5,409 nt of DNA from Nitrospirales bacterium (GTDB taxonomy: Bacteria > Nitrospirota > Nitrospiria > Nitrospirales > UBA8639): the NCBI GenBank assembly GCA_021604265.1, contig BQIY01000192.1, forward strand, positions 1-5,409, written 5' to 3'. Below are positions 1-5,181 of the stretch, in pieces. Under the pieces are notes generated by a model. The model ran no database searches and was not told the origin of the DNA. It saw only the letters and a program-made list of their open reading frames with translations. A program made the translations under genes and the position numbers. The first letter of the stretch is position 1, and each line of letters begins with the position of its first letter.

Positions 1-2
1 CA

Positions 3-1616
3 AGTGATCTCGTAGATTTTGGAGAGAGCTTGATAGCGGTGCCTCTGTTCGTTTCCAATTTTCTCTTCTGGAGCGAACGTGGATACTTCGGTGTTGCCGG
101 GGAGTTGAAACCGCTGATCCATACTTGGAGCCTTGCGGTTGAGGAGCAGTTCTACATAGCGTTCCCTCTATTCCTTGCTGCTCTTGTACGATTTTGGTCA
201 AAGTTTGTAGGGGTTGCATTTGGACTGGTACTTATCAGTTCACTGGTGGTGTCTTGGTATCTGACCAAACTGCATTTCGAGACTGCGTTTTTCTTGCCTA
301 TGGCACGTGCTTGGGAACTCATGTTGGGCGCCTTGATTGCCTACTACGCTATACCTCTGGGCAGAGTGACATCAAAGGCGCCAAACTGTGCGTCTCTACT
401 AGGCATCGGATTGATTGCTACAGCAATAGTAAGCTTCGATGTGAACACACCGTTTCCCGGCCTTGCGGCGCTTGTTCCTACATTCGGCGCCGCTTTGCTT
501 ATCGCATCACCGTCCGATGGTAATCGGGTGCATGCCGGTTTATCCAACTCCGTTGTCGTGTTTGTGGGGCTTATCAGCTATCCCCTGTATCTATGGCATC
601 AGCCGATTTTTGCATTTGCCCGACATGCAGATGTCAATGAGAGCACTTTGTTGCTGTTTGCGCCCATCGCATTTGTACTGGCAGTCTTGACCTATTACTT
701 CATTGAGCGCCCGTTTCGAGAGAAAGGAAAAGTGGGGACAGGGTTGGTTTTTCGAGGCGCCTTGATTGTTTCCCTCGTGTCTGTGGCCACGGGTAGCGCA
801 ATTGTCCTGAACAAGGGATTCCTATCGAGGTTTCACGAGGCAGATCAGGTTTTGCTGCGCCAGTTTGCTGAGTTGGATGGATACAACCAGGCGCGCTTTG
901 ATGCATTGGAGGGCAAGTTTTTCCAGAATGATCACAGACGGAAGATTCTGTTGGTTGGCGATAGCCATGCAAAGGATTTCCTGAATGTAATTGCTGAAGG
1001 CCCACTTGGAGACCACGTGCAGTTTTCTACCAGGCAGGTGAACTCAGAGTGTGGTCTCGTATTGACGCGGGGCAATATTGACAAACACATCCCGGTATCG
1101 CGGGCAGAACGATGCAGGGTGATGGGACGTTTTGAGGGGGAGACCTTCAACCAGATAGCAAGCGCTTCAGACGAGATCTGGTTGTCCGCATCATGGTTGC
1201 CGTGGGTAGTTGAACATCTGCCGGAAACCATTCGCGACCTTCAGGATATCTATGGAAAACCGGTTCTGGTTGTTGGTCCAAAAGCCTTTGGTTCCATGAG
1301 GCAGAAGGTGGCTCTGAGCGTTCCGAAAGACGATAGAGCTGCCTATGTTCAGGCCGTTCCCGATCACATCAAAGAGTTGAACAGCCGAGTCAAGGCGCTC
1401 GTCAAGAGTGAGAACTTCGTTGAGTTGTTGGAGGTGTTTTGCCGAGGTAGTTCGGGCGAGTGTCATTCTTTTACTCCAGCTGGTGAGCTCGTTTCCCCAG
1501 ACGGGGGACATCTGACGCAAGCCGGAGCGCGTTTTTTGAGTGAGCAGATGATTTCGTCAGAGCAAAAAAACTCAAGGGTTCGCAATCTCATCGAGGCGGC
1601 TACATCGGCCCCCTAA
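3..1616 (+). CDS. Membrane O-acyltransferase (OafA/YrhL type) with C-terminal SGNH domain, 5' partial
   Basis: The frame is open to the window edge, so the true start lies upstream; the TTG at 30 is not a convincing start because the residues before it (DLVDFGES) fit the family. 537 residues are visible, counted here from the codon at 3. The acyltransferase-3 membrane domain carries the family motif HTWSLAVEEQFY (residues 40-51), several hydrophobic helices, and LISYPLYLWHQPI (190-202) near its end. After a last helix (about 248-270) comes a SGNH-hydrolase-like domain with block I GDSH (319-322, nucleophile Ser321) and a C-terminal Asp500/His503 pair (DGGH). Four cysteines in this domain (about 350, 371, 480, 487) could form disulfides, in keeping with a periplasmic location. 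Known members transfer acetyl or other acyl groups to O-antigen, exopolysaccharide or peptidoglycan. The substrate cannot be read here. The family call is secure; the substrate is open. Confidence 0.93.
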   Translation, partial: SDLVDFGESLIAVPLFVSNFLFWSERGYFGVAGELKPLIHTWSLAVEEQFYIAFPLFLAALVRFWSKFVGVAFGLVLISSLVVSWYLTKLHFETAFFLPMARAWELMLGALIAYYAIPLGRVTSKAPNCASLLGIGLIATAIVSFDVNTPFPGLAALVPTFGAALLIASPSDGNRVHAGLSNSVVVFVGLISYPLYLWHQPIFAFARHADVNESTLLLFAPIAFVLAVLTYYFIERPFREKGKVGTGLVFRGALIVSLVSVATGSAIVLNKGFLSRFHEADQVLLRQFAELDGYNQARFDALEGKFFQNDHRRKILLVGDSHAKDFLNVIAEGPLGDHVQFSTRQVNSECGLVLTRGNIDKHIPVSRAERCRVMGRFEGETFNQIASASDEIWLSASWLPWVVEHLPETIRDLQDIYGKPVLVVGPKAFGSMRQKVALSVPKDDRAAYVQAVPDHIKELNSRVKALVKSENFVELLEVFCRGSSGECHSFTPAGELVSPDGGHLTQAGARFLSEQMISSEQKNSRVRNLIEAATSAP

Positions 1617-1987
1617 CTCTGCAAAGGTTCAATCTTTCTGACTCTTACCTCTCGTTGCTACGGATGAGTTGATAGCCTGTGGCGGAATACTTTCTGTGAG
1701 GCCCATCAATTTTCCGTTCAATTCATAAGCTCACATTCCCTGCAGTTGTGGCGAAGTCGTGAGTTTAAGATTGCGTCTGTGGCCTGCTGGGGGCGAGTTC
1801 CTGTTATGAGTAAGCGCGTCCTTGAGGTGGCGCCGCCCCTGTCTCTTCCGATCATTTAACCAAGCGTCAGCGGAGCGTTCGTCTGGACAATTGTGCTGCA
1901 CGCTGGTCGTTGCTTGGGGTGCTCTCGTTCTTACCAATGTGCCGGCGGGCAGTGAGCCTAACTTGCAGGAATAACTTGGGCAAAGCA
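1617..1987. other. 371-bp intergenic stretch with no recognised gene
   Basis: No frame on either strand gives a protein I recognise. Forward frames are broken by stops, for example after the peptide ending LSLPII near 1856 and after VPAGSEPNLQE near 1970. A 108-codon open frame on the minus strand (1731-2057) runs into the 3' end of hmp and through its terminator, is rich in Arg, Pro and Ser, and has no family motif. I treat it as chance or as decayed sequence. The region separates two genes transcribed towards each other (acyltransferase + and hmp -), so it should contain the ends of both transcripts. Confidence 0.5.
1669..1713 (+). terminator. Weak candidate terminator after the acyltransferase gene
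   Basis: TTGAT-a-GCCT (1669-1678) can pair with AGGC-cc-ATCAA (1699-1709), and four T residues follow (1710-1713). The loop is 20 nt and the stem is interrupted, so this is a poor Rho-independent terminator. It is listed because it is the only stem followed by T's downstream of the stop codon at 1614-1616. Confidence 0.25.
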
Positions 1988-2017
1988 CCGGGAGTGAAAC
2001 ATACACTCCACTCCCGG
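1988..2017 (-). terminator. Hairpin terminator of the trHb-hmp unit
   Basis: A perfect 9-bp stem, CCGGGAGTG (1988-1996) with CACTCCCGG (2009-2017), encloses a 12-nt loop. It begins 8 bp beyond the hmp stop codon (2026-2028). A second arm, CACTC at 2004-2008, can pair with GAGTG (1992-1996) as a shorter alternative. On the minus strand the stem is followed by TGCTTTGCCC, so the U-tract is poor. Position and stem strength support a transcript end; the poor U-tract lowers certainty. Confidence 0.6.
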
Positions 2018-2025
2018 CAGAAGCC

Positions 2026-3240
2026 TTAGGCAGCAATCTCTTCGTCAGTCGGGCCAAACAGCTCGTAGTGCAGTTGGTCTGCTGGCAGCCCGGACTGGGT
2101 CAGGTCACGAACCATCGCATTGAGGAATGGCTTGGGTCCGCACAGGAACACATCTGCGTCCTTCAGGGGCACATGCTCATTGAGCCATGCAGCTGAGATA
2201 AAACCCTCATGGTCATGGGTGGTGCCCACAGCATCACCGGCTGCTGGTTCGCTGTAGAAGGTGGATACCGAAATGCATCCGTGGTTTTTGGCCAGGCTGC
2301 GAACATGCGTATCCATGGCGTGGGACGCGCTGTTGAGGGCTCCGTGCACATAATGAGTTTCAAGGTCCGGGTGCTCGTCCGCAATGGTCTCCAGCATGCT
2401 GACCATCGGCGTCAAACCAACACCACCGGACACCAGCACCACCGGGCGCTTGGGTGTAGTGCTCAGGAAAAAGTCACCGGCTGGAGGCGTTGCCTCGAGC
2501 ATATCTCCAACATTGACCGTGTCATGCAGATGGCGCGATCCACCCTGACCATGCTCCTCGCGTTTTACTGAGATGCGGTAGTGGTCGTTGTTTGGTGCGC
2601 ATGAGATTGAGTAGTTCCGCTTCATACCCGGCTGACCAGGAGCATCAAATCGAAATGTCAGATATTGCCCTGGCAGGTGCCTTGAGACTGAGCCGCCGCC
2701 CTGTGGCTTCAACACAAAGGACGTAATCACGTCGCTTTCGCGGGTTTTCTCAGTGACCACAAATTTGCGCCAACCGGACCACCCGCCATCTGCCTCGCTG
2801 AGTTCCCGCCTGAGGACTTCTTCACGGTCTTTCAGAATGTCCGCAAGGAACCAATAGGCCTTGCCCCATGCAGCAAGAATTTCGTCAGTGGCGACATCCC
2901 CCAGAACCTGCTTGATGGCACCCAACAGAGCAGTAGCCACAAATGGGTAGTGCTCTGGCAGAATGTGATAGCCGACATGCTTGTGCGCAATCCGCTCAAC
3001 CACAGGCAACAGAACCCCAGGGTTCTCGATGTTGCGCGCGTAAGCCAGAATGGCGCTGGCCAGGGCGTGTACCTGTGCGCCGCTCTCTCCCTGGTTGGAA
3101 TGGTTGAACAACGCTTTGATGTGCTCGTCCTGAAAAAGCCGCGCATACATGGCGGTGGTTATGTCGGTACCGTGCGCTTCAAGGGCGGGAATGGTAGCTT
3201 TGACAAGTGCGATGGTTTCTGCGCCAAGCGGGTTGCTCAT
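2026..3240 (-). CDS. hmp: Flavohaemoglobin Hmp, nitric oxide dioxygenase
   Basis: This 404-residue cytoplasmic enzyme oxidises NO to nitrate using O2 and NAD(P)H. All three Hmp domains are present at normal length. The globin domain (about 1-145) has Tyr32 (B10, in MYARLF), Gln56 and Leu60 (E7/E11), proximal His88 in IAHKHVGYH, Tyr98, and Glu140 in the KDREE segment that corresponds to E. coli Glu135. The FAD domain (about 155-262) has the RNYSI signature (208-212) for flavin binding. The NAD domain (about 265-404) has SGGVGLTPM (271-279), CGP (367-369) and the C-terminal HYELFGP (391-397). The ATG start is supported by AAGGAG 8 nt upstream. It lies 78 bp downstream of the truncated haemoglobin gene on the same strand; that gap shows no NsrR-like site, so I infer co-transcription from the promoter at 3730-3758. 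No key residue is missing. Confidence 0.97.
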   Translation of the reverse strand: MSNPLGAETIALVKATIPALEAHGTDITTAMYARLFQDEHIKALFNHSNQGESGAQVHALASAILAYARNIENPGVLLPVVERIAHKHVGYHILPEHYPFVATALLGAIKQVLGDVATDEILAAWGKAYWFLADILKDREEVLRRELSEADGGWSGWRKFVVTEKTRESDVITSFVLKPQGGGSVSRHLPGQYLTFRFDAPGQPGMKRNYSISCAPNNDHYRISVKREEHGQGGSRHLHDTVNVGDMLEATPPAGDFFLSTTPKRPVVLVSGGVGLTPMVSMLETIADEHPDLETHYVHGALNSASHAMDTHVRSLAKNHGCISVSTFYSEPAAGDAVGTTHDHEGFISAAWLNEHVPLKDADVFLCGPKPFLNAMVRDLTQSGLPADQLHYELFGPTDEEIAA

Positions 3241-3248
3241 GTGAAGAA

Positions 3249-3254
3249 CTCCTT
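3249..3254 (-). promoter_or_regulatory. Ribosome binding site of hmp
   Basis: AAGGAG on the minus strand lies 8 nt before the ATG at 3240. It is a strong Shine-Dalgarno site, so hmp can be translated efficiently although it is the second gene of the unit. Confidence 0.85.
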
Positions 3255-3318
3255 ACAATTTTCTTCGGGGAAATGGGAAGGCGTGGGAGGGCGTAGGCGC
3301 ACTTGTTAGTCCGCCTGT

Positions 3319-3699
3319 CTAGTGCGCCGGTGTTTTTCGAAAGAGAACCTGTTGCAACGTGGTGGCTATGCGGTCTGCCTTGCTCTGCATGAGCTTCGCT
3401 GTGGGTTCGCTTAGATGTTCACTCGTCGTGCGACGCCAAAGGCTCAGCCATTTTGCAAACATCTCCGGGGTGATGTGCGGTGCATGGAGCATATGCAGTG
3501 CCACCGGATTGCCCTTGTAGCGCCCGCTACCCAGAACGACAGAGGACCAAAAGTCGGTCAGTCGCGCATGATGATCATCCCAATCAGCAACCGCAGCCTG
3601 AAAGACGGGGCCAAGGTCCGCATCAGCTCGGGCGCGCTGGTAGAATTTTTCAACGAGTTCTTTGAGGGTTGCGTCATCCAGATCATCCGTACTTGGCAC
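3319..3699 (-). CDS. Group III truncated haemoglobin (trHb3 / Ctb-like)
   Basis: This small cytoplasmic 2-over-2 globin has 126 residues from the GTG at 3699. The frame stays open to a TTG at 3711, which would give 130 residues. I chose GTG because GGAG (3706-3709) sits 6 nt before it and the TTG has no such site. In the 130-residue numbering, Tyr24 (EKFYQR) is B10, His47 (DWDDHHARLTDFW) is E7, His73 (GNPVALH) is the proximal haem ligand F8 and Trp88 (MFAKWLSLW) is G8. These match Tyr19, His46, His72 and Trp86 of Campylobacter jejuni Ctb, the group III type member. Ctb is induced by nitrosative stress, but its exact activity is not settled (O2/NO chemistry or peroxidase-like). Here the gene precedes hmp and is controlled by the same predicted NsrR sites, which points to a role in NO defence. 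Family call firm, catalytic role open. Confidence 0.92.
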   Translation of the reverse strand: MPSTDDLDDATLKELVEKFYQRARADADLGPVFQAAVADWDDHHARLTDFWSSVVLGSGRYKGNPVALHMLHAPHITPEMFAKWLSLWRRTTSEHLSEPTAKLMQSKADRIATTLQQVLFRKTPAH

Positions 3700-3705
3700 G
3701 TCCAA

Positions 3706-3709
3706 CTCC
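3706..3709 (-). promoter_or_regulatory. Ribosome binding site deciding the GTG start of the truncated haemoglobin
   Basis: GGAG on the minus strand is 6 nt before GTG 3699. It overlaps the competing TTG codon (3709-3711), so both starts cannot be used well; the GTG is preferred. Confidence 0.65.
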
Positions 3710-3712
3710 AAA

Positions 3713-3731
3713 CATGTATTGTGAATGCATC
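3713..3731 (-). promoter_or_regulatory. NsrR operator 1, at the predicted transcription start of trHb-hmp
   Basis: On the minus strand this reads GATGCATTCACAATACATG, an inverted repeat of ATGCATT and AATACAT. Against the NsrR consensus as I remember it (gATGyATTTnAAATrCATc) it matches 15 of 18 defined positions. It is centred near 3722, on the start site expected from the -10 element at 3730-3735 and just upstream of the ribosome binding site. That is a classic position for repression. The divergent neighbour is nsrR itself, which supports the assignment. Confidence 0.8.
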
Positions 3732-3758
3732 AATAATAATCTAAAAATAGCATGTCAA
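3730..3758 (-). promoter_or_regulatory. Predicted sigma-70 promoter of trHb-hmp
   Basis: A consensus -35 TTGACA lies at 3753-3758 on the minus strand. The -10 is weaker: TATTGA at 3730-3735 with a 17-bp spacer, or TATTAT at 3733-3738 with a short 14-bp spacer. Transcription would start near 3723, giving a leader of about 24 nt before GTG 3699. Both NsrR-like sites overlap promoter elements. Confidence 0.55.
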
Positions 3759-3765
3759 ATGCATC
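3747..3765 (-). promoter_or_regulatory. NsrR operator 2, overlapping the -35 element
   Basis: The minus strand carries a perfect AAGATGCATTT half-site (3757-3767), the 11-bp element known for NsrR, followed by a degenerate partner arm (ACATGCTAT). It matches 14 of 18 defined positions of the remembered consensus over 3747-3765. The TTGACA -35 element is inside it. Its centre (3756) is 34 bp from that of operator 1 (3722), close to three helical turns, so two dimers could bind the same face of the DNA. Confidence 0.65.
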
Positions 3766-3775
3766 TTTAAAGATG
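3762..3775. repeat. Perfect 14-bp palindrome between the divergent promoters
   Basis: CATCTTTAAAGATG is fully self-complementary. It is formed by two AAGATG half-sites pointing away from each other: one is the start of operator 2 (minus strand), the other (AAGATGTGGGA, 3770-3780, plus strand) points towards nsrR. It may give NsrR contact with its own promoter side, or be a by-product of operator duplication. Confidence 0.5.
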
Positions 3776-3956
3776 TGGGAAAAGTTTCTGTGATCAATGT
3801 GATGCGACAAATCAGCCTTTGGAAAAGGCGAGGGTGGAGGCTGCAGGCATCTGCTTTTGAGAACGCAGCGCCCAAGCTCATTGTGTTTGTCCGGGTAAAC
3901 CCGCACTTTGAGCACGGTGCACACCAGTTAGAAGTTTCAAACGAAAGCCAGGCGTG
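3776..3956 (+). other. Long leader upstream of nsrR
   Basis: About 180 bp separate the operator cluster from the nsrR start. I cannot place a convincing nsrR promoter. A small inverted repeat CGGG-TAAA-CCCG (3892-3903) is present. A 60-codon open frame (GTG 3775 to TGA 3957) crosses the region and its stop overlaps the nsrR ATG as TGATG. It has no clear ribosome binding site and no family resemblance, so I do not call it a gene. Confidence 0.4.
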
Positions 3957-4385
3957 ATGCAGCTCACCCGTTTTTCAGACTATGCCCTCAGGGTCCTGAT
4001 GCATGTGGCCTCTCAGGATGAAGAAAAGCTCTCTTCTGTCGCTGAGGTGGCAGATGTCTATGGAATTTCGCGCAATCACCTGATGAAAGTTGTGCAGGAG
4101 CTGGGCCATGCCGGTTTTCTTGAAACCATTCGCGGGCGCAATGGTGGCCTGAGGCTGGGCCGTCCGGCAGGTGAAATTCGGGTAGGGGAGGTGCTGCGCC
4201 ACACAGAGCACAGCTTTCAGTTAGTTGATTGTGGGGATTGTTTGGTGTCCCCGGCTTGCACCCTTCCCAAAATGTTTGACGAAGCAACCAGGGCCTTTCT
4301 GGCAGTGTTGGACAAATACACTTTGGAAGACGTGATCAAGGGCCGCAAACGACAGCTCAAAGACCTGTTCTTTGCGGAAGGTTGA
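3957..4385 (+). CDS. nsrR: NsrR, Rrf2-family nitric-oxide-sensing repressor
   Basis: This 142-residue Rrf2 protein has an N-terminal winged helix beginning MQLTRFSDYALRVLMHVAS, a recognition region (VADVYGISRNHLMKVVQEL, about 32-50) and a wing with RGRNGGLRLGRPAGEIRVGEVLR (60-81). Three conserved cysteines follow at 92, 95 and 101 (DCGDCLVSPAC). The C-terminal AFLAVLDKYTLEDVI is typical of NsrR. These Cys, with Asp8, match the known Fe-S ligand set of Streptomyces NsrR. The cluster reacts with NO, which releases the protein from DNA. I chose the ATG at 3957 over the GTG at 3954 because it places Asp8 and the Cys residues at family positions; the ribosome binding site is weak (AGG, 4 nt away). 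The gene is divergent from trHb-hmp, whose promoter carries NsrR-like sites. The first two Cys are separated by only two residues (four in E. coli), which is unusual. Confidence 0.94.
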   Translation: MQLTRFSDYALRVLMHVASQDEEKLSSVAEVADVYGISRNHLMKVVQELGHAGFLETIRGRNGGLRLGRPAGEIRVGEVLRHTEHSFQLVDCGDCLVSPACTLPKMFDEATRAFLAVLDKYTLEDVIKGRKRQLKDLFFAEG

Positions 4386-4405
4386 CGGGGTCAACCACTG
4401 ACCCC
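4380..4405 (+). terminator. Two overlapping, mutually exclusive hairpins at the end of nsrR
   Basis: GGTTGAC (4380-4386) pairs perfectly with GTCAACC (4390-4396) around a 3-nt loop and includes the stop codon. GGGGTCA (4387-4393) pairs perfectly with TGACCCC (4399-4405) around ACCAC. Both use GTCA at 4390-4393, so only one can form at a time. No T-run follows, so this may be a Rho-dependent end, an mRNA stabiliser or a weak terminator. Confidence 0.45.
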
Positions 4406-4474
4406 AGGAGCTTTGGGAAGTCCGGCAAAAACTGTCCCGTGGTCTATCAAACTCTCATGGCTGAGAAATTTTGT

Positions 4475-4500
4475 TCCCCTCTTAACATAGATTAAGGGGA
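4475..4500. promoter_or_regulatory. Imperfect inverted repeat upstream of the MaoC genes
   Basis: TCCCC-TC-TTAA (4475-4485) pairs with TTAAGGGGA (4492-4500), leaving a 2-nt bulge and a 6-nt centre. It lies about 70 bp before the MaoC start in the only gap likely to hold that unit's promoter. It could be an operator for an unknown regulator or an mRNA leader stem. I could not assign a clear -35/-10 pair. Confidence 0.3.
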
Positions 4501-4568
4501 GGCAGCCTCCATCGCGATAGCGTCCCGCAGCTTTTCAGAATTGTGGGTTTCGTGAACAGGAGTACCCC

Positions 4569-5123
4569 ATGGGAACCGACGTAAAGATTCAAGATTTTAT
4601 CAAGACCAAGAAACAAAAAGCGTTTGAGAACGACTTCTTCAAGAACGCCGCGAACTATGAGCGGTGGGAAGATGTGGATGATGAAGGGTGGGTGGATGGT
4701 CAGATCCAGTTCGAAGTGGAGCTGGAGGACGTGTTGACCTTTGCGGAAGGCGTCGTTGACGACAACCCACTTTTTACCGACGTTGAAGCAGCGAAGAACG
4801 GCCCGTTTGGAGAGCTGATCGCGCACCCCATGTTCCTTACACAGATCATATTCTGGTCGACGGGGAGGGATGGTCGCGGTAGCTGGATCAAGACGCCCGG
4901 TGCCATCAATCCGGGGCATGAAGTTGAGTTCGGTGTTCCAATTCGTCCTGGAGACATCATTCGTCAAAGAAGCCGCTTTCATGACAAGTACATCAAGCGC
5001 GGCAAGCGGTATTTGAGCTTCGAGACCTACTTCCTGAACCAGAATGACGAGTTGGTGTGCAAGTGGCTGGGAGGGCTCATCCTCCCAGTGTCCAGGGAAG
5101 GTGAAGCTCACAAGTTTCTGTAG
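4569..5123 (+). CDS. MaoC-like hydratase subunit with degenerate active site (MaoC N-terminal / FAS1 DH-region type)
   Basis: This 184-residue hotdog-fold protein resembles the N-terminal MaoC dehydratase domain family. Visible signatures are VEDVLTFAEG-type helix residues (ELEDVLTFAEGVVDDNPLFTD, 51-71), the GPFGELIAHPMFLTQI segment (78-93) and RPGDIIRQRSRF (126-137). In active (R)-enoyl-CoA hydratases the motif is D-x-N-P-x-H; here residues 64-69 read DDNPLF, so Phe69 replaces the catalytic His. The protein is therefore probably the structural, substrate-binding partner of the MaoC protein encoded 58 bp downstream, as in the HadAB and ChsH1-ChsH2 pairs of actinobacteria. The ATG is supported by AGGAG 6 nt upstream. 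The hydrated acyl-CoA (fatty acid, steroid side chain or other) is not readable from sequence. The family call is sound; inactivity alone is inferred from one residue. Confidence 0.85.
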   Translation: MGTDVKIQDFIKTKKQKAFENDFFKNAANYERWEDVDDEGWVDGQIQFEVELEDVLTFAEGVVDDNPLFTDVEAAKNGPFGELIAHPMFLTQIIFWSTGRDGRGSWIKTPGAINPGHEVEFGVPIRPGDIIRQRSRFHDKYIKRGKRYLSFETYFLNQNDELVCKWLGGLILPVSREGEAHKFL

Positions 5124-5131
5124 TTTTTAGT

Positions 5132-5162
5132 CGGAATAGGAATGTTCCGGCTTGCGTGCCGG
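5132..5162 (+). repeat. Competing small stems in the gap between the MaoC genes
   Basis: CGGAA (5132-5136) can pair with TTCCG (5145-5149), and CCGGC (5147-5151) with GCCGG (5158-5162) around TTGCGT. The two stems overlap at 5147-5149. No T-run follows, so read-through into the next gene is expected; the stems may tune stability or relative expression of the two subunits. Confidence 0.3.
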
Positions 5163-5181
5163 GACGGAAGGATGAATGTCC

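Noticed and set aside
30..32. TTG as the true start of the acyltransferase
   Set aside because: The frame is open upstream to the window edge and the residues before it fit the family; known members have further membrane helices before this point.
1191..1520. 109-codon open frame on the minus strand inside the acyltransferase gene
   Set aside because: Antisense to the conserved SGNH domain; explained as a shadow of that coding sequence.
1731..2057. 108-codon open frame on the minus strand
   Set aside because: It overlaps the 3' end of hmp and runs through the hmp terminator, has a low-complexity Arg/Pro/Ser composition and no family motif.
3241..3318. A separate NO-responsive promoter directly before hmp
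   Set aside because: The 78-bp gap shows no NsrR-like dyad and no convincing -35/-10 pair; co-transcription from the trHb promoter explains the layout better.
3788..3817. Possible FNR/DNR box near the nsrR side (TTGATCACA on the minus strand)
   Set aside because: Only the TTGAT half is present; the position of the ATCAA half reads GAAAC, so the dyad is missing.
4482..5111. 209-codon open frame on the minus strand
   Set aside because: It is antisense to the well-supported MaoC gene, has no ribosome binding site that I can see and encodes nothing recognisable.
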